From: Actinomycetes bacterium | GTDB taxonomy: Bacteria > Actinomycetota > Acidimicrobiia > Acidimicrobiales > CADCSY01 | Length of the DNA: 14,113 nucleotides | Reading direction: 5' to 3' | Assembly: GCA_025464025.1 (NCBI GenBank) | Contig: JAODBP010000210.1 | Span: 1 to 14,113, forward strand | Shown: piece after piece, positions 6,984-12,552 of the stretch | How positions within the stretch are numbered: the first letter of the stretch is position 1 | Layout of the letters: each line of letters begins with the position of its first letter | Position numbers and translations under genes: made by a program | Notes under the pieces: model-generated | What the model saw: only the letters and a program-made list of their open reading frames with translations | Databases searched by the model: none | What the model was told of the DNA's origin: nothing

Positions 6984-7583
6984 GTGACCGAGGCGATCGA
7001 GGGCGACCTCACCCCGGGTGAAGGCCCCCCGGCCAGCGCCCCGACCACCACGACGGCGAACAAGTCGACCCGCAACGCCGTCGAGTGGGTGGCCATCGTC
7101 ATCGGGGCCCTCGTCGTCGCCCTGATCGTGAAGACGTTCCTGATCCAGGCGTTCTTCATCCCGTCGCTGTCGATGTACTCCACGCTCGACAAGGGCGACC
7201 GGGTGCTGGTGAACAAGCTCAGCTACCACGTGCACGACATCCACCGGGGCGACATCGTGGTGTTCGAACGCCCGCCCAAGGTCGCCGACAGCGCGATCAA
7301 GGACCTGATCAAGCGGGTCGTGGGCCTGTCCGGCGACACGGTCGAGGGCAAGGACGGAAAGGTCTACGTGAACGGCAAGGCGCTCGACGAGCGCTACCTC
7401 GACGCGGGCACCACGACGTCGGACTTCCCGGCCCAGACCATCGCCCAAGGCCAGATCTGGGTCATGGGCGACAACCGGGGCAACTCGGAGGACAGTCGGT
7501 TCTTCGGCCCGATCGACAAGGACCTGGTGGTGGGCCGCGCCTTCGTCCGGGTCTGGCCCATCCCCGACATCCACCTGTTCTGA
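6984..7583 (+). CDS. lepB: Signal peptidase I
   Basis: A 199-residue type I signal peptidase of the single-span kind. A cytosolic Thr/Pro-rich N-terminus (1-31) is followed by a membrane helix (about 33-53, VEWVAIVIGALVVALIV) and the extracytoplasmic catalytic domain. The catalytic serine is S63 in FFIPSLSMYSTL and the general base is K110 in KRVVGLSGDTVE; the conserved GDNRGNSEDSRFFGPI is at 162-177, with a closing VVGRAFVRVWPI. It cleaves signal peptides of proteins exported by Sec or Tat, generally after A-x-A; the nearby netrin-like protein has such a site. The GTG start lies 10 bases after pafC. The Pro usual after the catalytic SMx is Ser here, a variation also found in other actinobacterial enzymes, so activity is still expected. 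Confidence 0.94.
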   Translation: MTEAIEGDLTPGEGPPASAPTTTTANKSTRNAVEWVAIVIGALVVALIVKTFLIQAFFIPSLSMYSTLDKGDRVLVNKLSYHVHDIHRGDIVVFERPPKVADSAIKDLIKRVVGLSGDTVEGKDGKVYVNGKALDERYLDAGTTTSDFPAQTIAQGQIWVMGDNRGNSEDSRFFGPIDKDLVVGRAFVRVWPIPDIHLF

Positions 7584-7588
7584 GGTTC

Positions 7589-7610
7589 GGGCGCCCCGGG
7601 TAGGGCGCCC
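7589..7610. promoter_or_regulatory. GC-rich hairpin between lepB and the DUF1360 gene
   Basis: Two copies of the self-complementary GGGCGCCC (7589-7596 and 7603-7610) can pair as an 8-base stem with loop CGGGTA. The 11-base GGGCGCCCCGG is also a direct repeat (7589-7599, 7603-7613). There is no T-run, so an intrinsic terminator is doubtful. The stem ends 2 bases before the GTG at 7613 and could limit initiation of the next gene or protect the lepB mRNA end. Confidence 0.4.
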
Positions 7611-7612
7611 CG

Positions 7613-8134
7613 GTGACCGAGCTCGACGACAACCCGATCACCGAGAAGGTGAGCGAGGTGGCCGACCGGTACCGGCACGGCCACGACCGGCCCCTGGGCC
7701 CGTACGGCGTGCTCGACGTCGTCTACGTCGGGCTCGTCGGGCTGCTGGGCCTGGCCGCCCGACGCCGGCGGACGGCGTTGCCCGAGCTGTCGCCCCGCGA
7801 CATCGCCCTCGTCGGTGCGGCCACCCACCGACTGGCCCGGACGATCGCCAAGGACCCGATCACCAGCCCGATCCGCATGCCCTTCACCACCTATGCCGGC
7901 ACGAGCGGGCCAGCCGAGCTGCACGAGGAGGTGGTGGCCGAGGGGTTCGGCCACGCCATCGGCGAGCTGGTCACCTGTCCGTTCTGCCTGTCGCAGTGGG
8001 TCGCCACCGGCTTCGTCGCCGGCTTGGTCTTCGCCCCGCGTGCCACTCGCCTGGTCGCCGCCACCTTTGCCGGCGTCGCCCTCAGCGACTTCCTCCAGTA
8101 CGCCTACGCCGGTGCCCAGCGGGTCGAGGGCTGA
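7613..8134 (+). CDS. DUF1360 family membrane protein
   Basis: A 173-residue protein that I recognise as DUF1360. The diagnostic part is RLARTIAKDPITSPIRMPFT, followed by a short spacer with EE-like acidic residues and then GELVTCPFCLSQWVATGF. The CPFC pair (C123 and C126 approximately) sits at the edge of a hydrophobic segment. Hydrophobic stretches near 32-48 and in the C-terminal third (VATGFVAGLVFA, LVAATFAGVALSDFLQY) suggest an integral membrane protein with two or three spans. The function of the family is unknown to me; members are often annotated as sporulation-related in Bacillus, which may not transfer. The GTG at 7613 lies directly after the hairpin at 7589-7610; TAGGGC is 6 bases upstream, a degenerate version of the boxes before other GTG starts. 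It converges on the phosphodiesterase gene with 9 bases between. Confidence 0.83.
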   Translation: MTELDDNPITEKVSEVADRYRHGHDRPLGPYGVLDVVYVGLVGLLGLAARRRRTALPELSPRDIALVGAATHRLARTIAKDPITSPIRMPFTTYAGTSGPAELHEEVVAEGFGHAIGELVTCPFCLSQWVATGFVAGLVFAPRATRLVAATFAGVALSDFLQYAYAGAQRVEG

Positions 8135-8143
8135 GCGCCGTCC

Positions 8144-8893
8144 CTAGAAGACCGAGTCGTCGTTCGGGCCGGGCGGGCGACCGGCGATGGCGTCCATCAT
8201 GCGGTCGACGTGGTCGGAGTAGATCCCGTCGATGCCCGTGGCCAGCAGGGCGTCGAGCTGGCGGCGGTACTGGGCGTCCCACCCGAAGGCCAGCCGGCCG
8301 AAGCGGTGGAGCAGGGCGGTGAGCCCGCCCGACCAGTCATCGAGGTGGAGGTTCAGCACGTCGATCCCGGCGTCGGCCAGCATGGCGGCCCGCCGCTCCG
8401 GGCCCTCCTTGATCCTCCGGAGCCGGGTGGAGTCGACGAGCTTGACGTCGTCGTCCAGCGTCCGCCACGTCGCTGCCTCCTCGAACGAGGACGTGCAGAG
8501 GTAGAGGTTGGGCACGGCGTCGCCGCCGGCCTCTCGGGCCACGGCGACGACGACCGGTGCGGCGGCCGGGTCCTTCACGTCGAGCGACAGCGGGAGCCCG
8601 GTGCCGACCGCCTCGTACAGCTCGGCCAGCGTGGGGACGTGGCTCGGCAGGTCCTTCCGCCGGATGCCGGCGATGGGCCGCTTGCGCAGGCCGGACCGCA
8701 CCTCGCCGTCGTGGTCGAGCACCGCCTCGCCGTCGGCGGTGAGCCACACGTCGCTCTCCAGGCCGGTTGCGCCGAGGCGCACGGCGAGCGTGAACGCCTC
8801 GATCGTGTTCTCCGGCGCGTGGGCGCGGGCGCCCCGGTGGGCGAAGCCGACGGGCGGCAGCGATGGGTGGAGGCGGTCGGCCACGGCCGACAT
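8144..8893 (-). CDS. Glycerophosphodiester phosphodiesterase family protein
   Basis: A 249-residue single-domain GDPD enzyme. The signature is complete: H19-R20-G21 in GFAHRGARAHAPENT, E46-x-D48 in GLESDVWLTADG, and H61-D62 in AVLDHDGEV, which together form the metal-binding, acid/base site. The barrel continues through VPTLAELYEAV, LPLSLDVKDP, and the closing GIDGIYSDHVDRMM. These enzymes hydrolyse glycerophosphodiesters from phospholipid turnover to glycerol 3-phosphate and an alcohol; the exact substrate is not readable. There is no signal peptide, so it is likely cytosolic. The ATG at 8893 was chosen; it lies 5 bases after the upstream kinase stop, and the 20 additional in-frame residues back to a GTG at 8953 overlap the kinase. 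It is probably co-transcribed with the kinase. Confidence 0.9.
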   Translation of the reverse strand: MSAVADRLHPSLPPVGFAHRGARAHAPENTIEAFTLAVRLGATGLESDVWLTADGEAVLDHDGEVRSGLRKRPIAGIRRKDLPSHVPTLAELYEAVGTGLPLSLDVKDPAAAPVVVAVAREAGGDAVPNLYLCTSSFEEAATWRTLDDDVKLVDSTRLRRIKEGPERRAAMLADAGIDVLNLHLDDWSGGLTALLHRFGRLAFGWDAQYRRQLDALLATGIDGIYSDHVDRMMDAIAGRPPGPNDDSVF

Positions 8894-8898
8894 CGTGG

Positions 8899-10764
8899 TC
8901 AGCGCGGCAGGGTGAAGGCGAACCGGGACCCGTGGCCGAGCCGGCTCTGGCACCAGATGCGCCCGCCGTGGGCCTCGACGATGCGCCGCGCCACGTAGAG
9001 GCCGAGGCCGGTCCCACCCGTCGCCCGCGTCGACGAGCCGTCGAGCTGGCGGAAGCGCTGGAACAGGTTGGGGAGGTCGCCGGAGAAGATGCCGGTGCCG
9101 CGGTCGACCACGGCCAGCTCGACGTCGTCCGGAAGGGCGTGGACCTCGAGCACCACCTCACCGTCGGAGTGCTTCAGGGCGTTGTCGAGCAGGTGGGCGA
9201 GGGCGTGGAGGACCTTCTCGGCGTCGGCCTGGACCCGCACCGGCTCCCGGGGCCGCACGACGCGGACCCGTTCGCTGGCCAGGCCGTCGGCCAGCTCGGC
9301 CACGTCGACGGCCGCCCGGCGCAGCGCGGTGGGGGTGTCGTTGACCGACGAGACGAACAGCAGGTCCTCGACGAGCCGCTCCAGCCGGTCGAGGTTGCGG
9401 GCGAGGGCGTCGATGGTGGAGGCCCGGGCCTCCTCGTCCATGGTGGCGCCCCGCTTGCCGAGGGTCCGGGCCGCGCCCTTGGCGATGGTGATCGGCGTGC
9501 GGAGCTCGTGACCGATCACGGCGACCAGGTCGGCCTTGGTGCGCTCGAGCTCGGTGCGGCTGGTCACGTCGTCGAGGACGACCACCCGCCCGGCCACCGT
9601 GCGGGCGGTCGCCACCCGGTAGACCCGCTCCTCGCCCTGGGTGTCGACCACCGCCACCTCGGTCGGCGCCGGGCCGTCGCCGGTGAGCAGCGACTCGATG
9701 GTCGCGTGGCCGAGCCGGCCGCCGACGGGCTGGCCCACCTCGAGCTGCGACACGCCGAACAGCTCGCCCGCCGCCGGGTTGACCACCAGGAACCGGCCGT
9801 CGGGCCCGGCCACGACGACCGGACCGGGAACGGCACCCAGGGCGGCGCCGAGCACCTCGTTGCTGGCCCGGAGCCGGCGTCGCAGCTCGGGGCTCACCAG
9901 CACGGCCCCGAGGGCGTGCCCGAAGGCACCCATGAGGGCCAGGCGGTCGTCATCCGGCACCCGCGGGACGACCAGGAGCAGCTGGCCCCCGTGCAGGGCG
10001 CCGGAGCGGAGCGGGAGGGACACCAGTGCCTCGCCCTCGTCGGCGACGAGGGAGGCCAGCCGACCCCGGCCCGGCTCGGTGGTCGGGCTGCTCCGGCCCA
10101 GGAGCTCGCGGAAGGCCACGTCCTCGCACGCGAGCAGGAGCCGGGCCCGGTCGACGCCCCGGGCCGCGGTGACCCGCACCCGGTGCTCCTCGACGGTCGT
10201 GGTGCAGCCGCCGGTGGCGCCGAACAACGTCCCGGCCACGGCGAGGACGGCGTCGAGGGCCGCCGCGGCATCGAGCTCGGCGCCCGCCCCGGCCACGGCG
10301 TCGAGCAGCTCGGCGGCCATGGGGGAGGGGGACGGATCGGCGGCGAGGGCGACGGCCGCGGCGTCGGCCAGGAGGGAGAGGACCGCGTGGTCGAGGAGCT
10401 TGAGGTCGCCGGCGGCGCCGAGCGCCCCGAGGGTGCGGGGCCCGGAGCGGATCGGGACGGCGAGGACCGACTGCCCGCCCCGGTCGCCGGCCCGGCGGGC
10501 CGGGCGGCCGTCGGCCAGGGCCGAGTCGATGGCGGTGTGCACCGCGGGCCCGGGGTGGCCGGCGACGGCGAGCACGTGGGTGCCGGCGTCGTCGACCCGG
10601 ACGACCATGCCGTCCTGCCCACCGGCCCCGGCCAGGGCGGCCTGGAGGAGGGTCGTGGCGACCCGGGCCGGGTCGGCACCGGCCGCCAGGGCGCGCAGCA
10701 CCTGCTGGACCGCCGCCAAGGCGCTCCGTGTGGACGTGCCGACGTCGCTGGGCCCTTCCACCAC
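8899..10764 (-). CDS. Soluble sensor histidine kinase (GAF-GAF-PAS-HisKA-HATPase)
   Basis: A kinase of 621 residues from the GTG at 10764. I see two GAF-like domains (about 15-145 and 150-300; [16 protein letters not shown] and [19 protein letters not shown] are their typical late strands). A PAS domain follows (about 305-405; [26 protein letters not shown]). The HisKA helix carries phospho-acceptor H419 in [10 protein letters not shown], and the C-terminal ATPase has N-box [13 protein letters not shown]1 DRGTGI and G2 [13 protein letters not shown] at 583. No membrane segment is evident, so it senses something cytosolic, perhaps redox, light or a small ligand. No response regulator lies in the window. 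A TTG at 10815 would add 17 residues, but that stretch looks like promoter DNA; GTG at 10761 is another possible start. The downstream phosphodiesterase follows within 5 bases. Confidence 0.88.
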   Translation of the reverse strand: MVEGPSDVGTSTRSALAAVQQVLRALAAGADPARVATTLLQAALAGAGGQDGMVVRVDDAGTHVLAVAGHPGPAVHTAIDSALADGRPARRAGDRGGQSVLAVPIRSGPRTLGALGAAGDLKLLDHAVLSLLADAAAVALAADPSPSPMAAELLDAVAGAGAELDAAAALDAVLAVAGTLFGATGGCTTTVEEHRVRVTAARGVDRARLLLACEDVAFRELLGRSSPTTEPGRGRLASLVADEGEALVSLPLRSGALHGGQLLLVVPRVPDDDRLALMGAFGHALGAVLVSPELRRRLRASNEVLGAALGAVPGPVVVAGPDGRFLVVNPAAGELFGVSQLEVGQPVGGRLGHATIESLLTGDGPAPTEVAVVDTQGEERVYRVATARTVAGRVVVLDDVTSRTELERTKADLVAVIGHELRTPITIAKGAARTLGKRGATMDEEARASTIDALARNLDRLERLVEDLLFVSSVNDTPTALRRAAVDVAELADGLASERVRVVRPREPVRVQADAEKVLHALAHLLDNALKHSDGEVVLEVHALPDDVELAVVDRGTGIFSGDLPNLFQRFRQLDGSSTRATGGTGLGLYVARRIVEAHGGRIWCQSRLGHGSRFAFTLPR

Positions 10765-10785
10765 TCCCGGTGAGGATCGACCCGA

Positions 10786-10815
10786 ATTGTCAGAACCTTG
10801 AGCCGGTTGCCTCAA
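10786..10815 (-). promoter_or_regulatory. Putative promoter of the histidine kinase operon
   Basis: On the minus strand TTGAGG (10815-10810) is followed after 18 bases by GACAAT (10791-10786), a passable -35/-10 pair. The region is relatively AT-rich for this window. Transcription would begin near 10779 and leave a leader of about 15 bases before the GTG at 10764, which is why I did not use the TTG at 10815 as the start. Confidence 0.35.
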
Positions 10816-10816
10816 G
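10797..10816. repeat. Inverted repeat CTTGAG...CTCAAG in the kinase/zinc-ribbon intergenic region
   Basis: CTTGAG at 10797-10802 and CTCAAG at 10811-10816 form a perfect 6-base inverted repeat with an 8-base centre, in the divergent region between the kinase and the zinc-ribbon gene. It overlaps the proposed -35 of the kinase and so could be an operator. A transcript hairpin is the alternative. Confidence 0.35.
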
Positions 10817-10860
10817 AGGGGCCCACCAGCCGCCGATGCTGCTCACGACCAGGGAAGGAC

Positions 10861-10866
10861 GGAGGA
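10861..10866 (+). promoter_or_regulatory. Shine-Dalgarno site of the zinc-ribbon gene
   Basis: GGAGGA at 10861-10866, 6 bases before the ATG at 10873, is the strongest ribosome binding site in the window. It fixes this start, although the frame is open upstream to 10798. Confidence 0.75.
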
Positions 10867-10872
10867 CCCCCG

Positions 10873-11202
10873 ATGGCCACGATTCGAGCGAGCTGCCCTG
10901 ACTGTGGTGACGTGGAGCTCACCACGCAGGACATGACCGTGCGTGTCTGCGCGGAGGACAACCGGGGCTCGTACGCGTTCCGGTGCCCCGAGTGCATGAT
11001 GACGGTCAGCAAGGCCGCCGAGCAGCGCATCGTCGACCTCCTCGTGTCCTCCGGCGTCAAGGTGGAGACCTGGAACCTGCCCCTCGAGCTGCGGGAGCGG
11101 CCGGTGGGCGTTCCCCTGACCCACGACGACCTGCTGAGCTTCCACGAGCTGCTCCAGGGCGACGACTGGTTCGACTCCGTCGCCGACCTTCTGGAAGGCT
11201 GA
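10873..11202 (+). CDS. Conserved zinc-ribbon protein of unknown function
   Basis: A 109-residue soluble protein. The N-terminal 45 residues form a probable zinc ribbon with C8-P-D-C11 and C38-P-E-C41; an additional C26 lies between. The rest is helical and acidic (AAEQRIVDLLVSSGVKVE, then LTHDDLLSFHELLQGDDWFDSVADLL). I recognise the general pattern (a CPDCGDVELT start and an FRCPEC second knuckle) as a small conserved actinobacterial hypothetical protein, but know no function. Zinc ribbons of this size often bind nucleic acid or partner proteins. The start is firm: ATG with a strong Shine-Dalgarno sequence. It begins the rightward cluster with the small membrane protein and tat genes, and is divergent from the kinase. 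Confidence 0.82.
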   Translation: MATIRASCPDCGDVELTTQDMTVRVCAEDNRGSYAFRCPECMMTVSKAAEQRIVDLLVSSGVKVETWNLPLELRERPVGVPLTHDDLLSFHELLQGDDWFDSVADLLEG

Positions 11203-11208
11203 TCTGCG

Positions 11209-11412
11209 ATGAGTCCCGTCTGGGCCGTGCCGTTCCTCGCCGTGATCTTCGGGGGCGCGGCCATGATCGCCCTGCTGCGAGGCACGGCCACCTCGGCCCG
11301 GGAGCTTCGGGCCGAGGTGGCCCGCTTCGGCGAGCTGCACGTGGCCCTGGCCCGGCTCCGCACCGAGGTGCAGGGCTCCGGGCGGGCCATCCGCGACATT
11401 CGGGAGAGGTAG
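11209..11412 (+). CDS. Small single-span membrane protein of unknown function
   Basis: A 67-residue reading frame. Residues 4-23 (VWAVPFLAVIFGGAAMIALL) are hydrophobic and form one membrane span. The remainder (about 29-66) is a charged, heptad-like amphipathic helix (ARELRAEVARFGELHVALARLRTEV) that may form a coiled coil in the cytoplasm. The ATG at 11209 lies 6 bases after the zinc-ribbon stop; GGAAGG at 11193-11198 is 10 bases upstream, slightly far. The short spacing, codon-position GC bias and sensible topology support a real gene. The layout, a short span followed by a helix, loosely recalls TatA-type proteins, but there is no FG/GP hinge or following amphipathic KLP segment, so I do not assign it to that family. 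Position directly before tatA/B is suggestive only. Confidence 0.65.
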   Translation: MSPVWAVPFLAVIFGGAAMIALLRGTATSARELRAEVARFGELHVALARLRTEVQGSGRAIRDIRER

Positions 11413-11418
11413 CTCCCG
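11401..11418 (+). promoter_or_regulatory. Hairpin over the stop of the small membrane protein gene
   Basis: CGGGAG (11401-11406) and CTCCCG (11413-11418) pair perfectly with a 6-base loop, AGGTAG, which holds the stop codon. There is no T-run, so it is at best a weak attenuator or mRNA-end structure. Confidence 0.35.
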
Positions 11419-11434
11419 CCGGTAGTCTCACCGG
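11419..11434 (+). promoter_or_regulatory. Putative leaderless promoter of tatA/B inside a small inverted repeat
   Basis: TAGTCT (11423-11428) stands exactly 6 bases before the GTG at 11435, the geometry of a leaderless transcript, and no Shine-Dalgarno sequence is near. The box is enclosed by CCGGT (11419-11423) and ACCGG (11430-11434), a perfect 5-base inverted repeat that could serve as an operator. Confidence 0.45.
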
Positions 11435-11776
11435 GTGCTCAACGTCGGCACCCCGGAGATGCTCGTGATCCTCGTGGTCGCGCTGCTCGTGCTGGGGCCC
11501 AACAAGCTCCCCGAGGTCGCCCGCCAGGTCGGCAAGGCCATGGGCGAGATCCGTCGCCTCGGCGCCGGCTTCCAGGCCGAGATGCGCGACGCCATGCAGG
11601 AGCCGGTGAAGCTCGACCCGGTCGAGCCCGAGGCGACGCCCGAGCCCGACGCCGAGGTCGAAGGGGTCGCTCCCGGCTGGCGCCCGGACGAGCCCCAGGA
11701 CCTCACCGCGACCGTCGACGGCGAAGTCGACGAGCCGGTCGACGAGGAGCCGCCCGACGGGGTCGCGCCGGTCTGA
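11435..11776 (+). CDS. tatA/B: Twin-arginine translocase TatA/TatB-family subunit (TatB-like)
   Basis: A 113-residue protein with a membrane span (about 6-20), a hinge, an amphipathic helix (KLPEVARQVGKAMGEIRRLGAGF) and an acidic, proline-rich cytosolic tail. It belongs to the TatA/B family. Details favour TatB: glutamate at position 8 (LNVGTPEML) and LGP at 20-22 followed by KLP align without gaps with E. coli TatB (E8, G21, P22), whereas E. coli TatA has Q8 and Phe-Gly. Some Gram-positive TatA proteins also have a Gly-Pro hinge, so TatA remains possible, and position beside tatC is where mycobacteria carry tatA. The Tat complex moves folded proteins with twin-arginine signals across the membrane. 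GTG start without Shine-Dalgarno; TAGTCT is 6 bases upstream. The stop overlaps the tatC start (TGATG). Confidence 0.88.
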   Translation: MLNVGTPEMLVILVVALLVLGPNKLPEVARQVGKAMGEIRRLGAGFQAEMRDAMQEPVKLDPVEPEATPEPDAEVEGVAPGWRPDEPQDLTATVDGEVDEPVDEEPPDGVAPV

Positions 11777-12552
11777 TGCGGCTTCCCCGATTCGGCCGCG
11801 CTCGGACGACGGCCAACCCCGACGGGGCGATGTCCCTCGTCGACCACCTCGCCGAGCTGCGCCACCGCCTCTTCGTGGCCCTCATCGCCCTGGCCGTGGG
11901 GATGGTCTTCGGCTTCCTGCTCTACCACCGGGTGCTCGACTGGCTCGTCCACCCGTACTGCGACGTGAAGCACAGCGTCGATCCCGGGTCGTCCTGCCGC
12001 CTGGTGGTGACCGACCCGCTCGAGTCGTTCTCGATCCGCCTCAAGATGTCGGGGTACCTCGGCCTGCTCTTCGCCTCGCCCGTCGTCCTCTGGCAGCTCT
12101 GGCGCTTCATCACGCCGGGCCTGAAGGACACCGAGAAGCGCTACGCCATCCCGTTCATCGTCTCCTCGATCGCCCTGTTCCTGATGGGCGCGGCGCTGGC
12201 CATCGCCACCTTCCCGAAGACGCTCGAGTTCTTCGCCGCCTTCGGCGGCAACGACCTGGAGCTGCTCTACACCCCGACGAAGTACCTCGGCCTGCTCGTC
12301 CTGATGATGCTGATCTTCGGGCTCGGCTTCGAGTTCCCGATCATCCTCGTGTTCCTCGAGATCGCCCACGTGCTCAAGTGGCAGCAGCTGGCCAAGTACC
12401 GGCGGTACGCCGTGGTCGGCATCTTCGTGGTCGACGCCGTGATCACGCCCTCGGGTGATCCCATCACCCTGCTGGCCATGGCCGTCCCCATGGTCCTCTT
12501 CTACGAGATCTCGATCCTGATCGGCCGCTTCGGCCTCCGACGAGGGACCTGA
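11776..12552 (+). CDS. tatC: Sec-independent protein translocase TatC
   Basis: A 258-residue polytopic protein that recognises twin-arginine signal peptides and forms the core of the Tat translocase. Key family sites are present: SLVDHLAELRHRL with E27 (equivalent to E. coli E15), the FSIRLKMSGYLGLLFASPVVLWQLWRFITPGL loop/helix region, E120 after PGL (equivalent to E. coli E103), FGLGFEFPI, and VDAVITPSGDPIT. Six hydrophobic segments can be followed. The N-terminal extension RLPRFGRARTTANPDGAM before SLVDHL is like that of mycobacterial TatC, supporting the ATG at 11776. One-base overlaps on both sides (with tatA/B and with helY, each TGATG) indicate translational coupling across the three genes. 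Confidence 0.96.
   Translation: MRLPRFGRARTTANPDGAMSLVDHLAELRHRLFVALIALAVGMVFGFLLYHRVLDWLVHPYCDVKHSVDPGSSCRLVVTDPLESFSIRLKMSGYLGLLFASPVVLWQLWRFITPGLKDTEKRYAIPFIVSSIALFLMGAALAIATFPKTLEFFAAFGGNDLELLYTPTKYLGLLVLMMLIFGLGFEFPIILVFLEIAHVLKWQQLAKYRRYAVVGIFVVDAVITPSGDPITLLAMAVPMVLFYEISILIGRFGLRRGT

Noticed and set aside
7161..7190. Loss of the usual Pro after the catalytic Ser-Met in signal peptidase I, suggesting an inactive enzyme
   Set aside because: Other actinobacterial signal peptidases also vary at this position, and Ser63, Lys110 and the GDNR motif are intact.
8863..10773. 636-codon plus-strand open frame opposite the histidine kinase
   Set aside because: Repetitive Gly/His/Arg-rich translation typical of antisense of GC-rich genes; the minus strand shows all kinase boxes.
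10787..10795. TTGTCAGAA resembling the 5' half of the PafBC-associated damage-response promoter motif
   Set aside because: Only the first six or seven bases fit the motif as I recall it, and no TANNNT box lies at the expected distance downstream. A chance match is likely, although pafB and pafC are in the window.
10765..10815. TTG at 10815 as the start of the histidine kinase
   Set aside because: The extra 17 residues are Ser/Gly-rich without domain similarity, and the DNA holds a plausible promoter (TTGAGG-N18-GACAAT). It remains possible.
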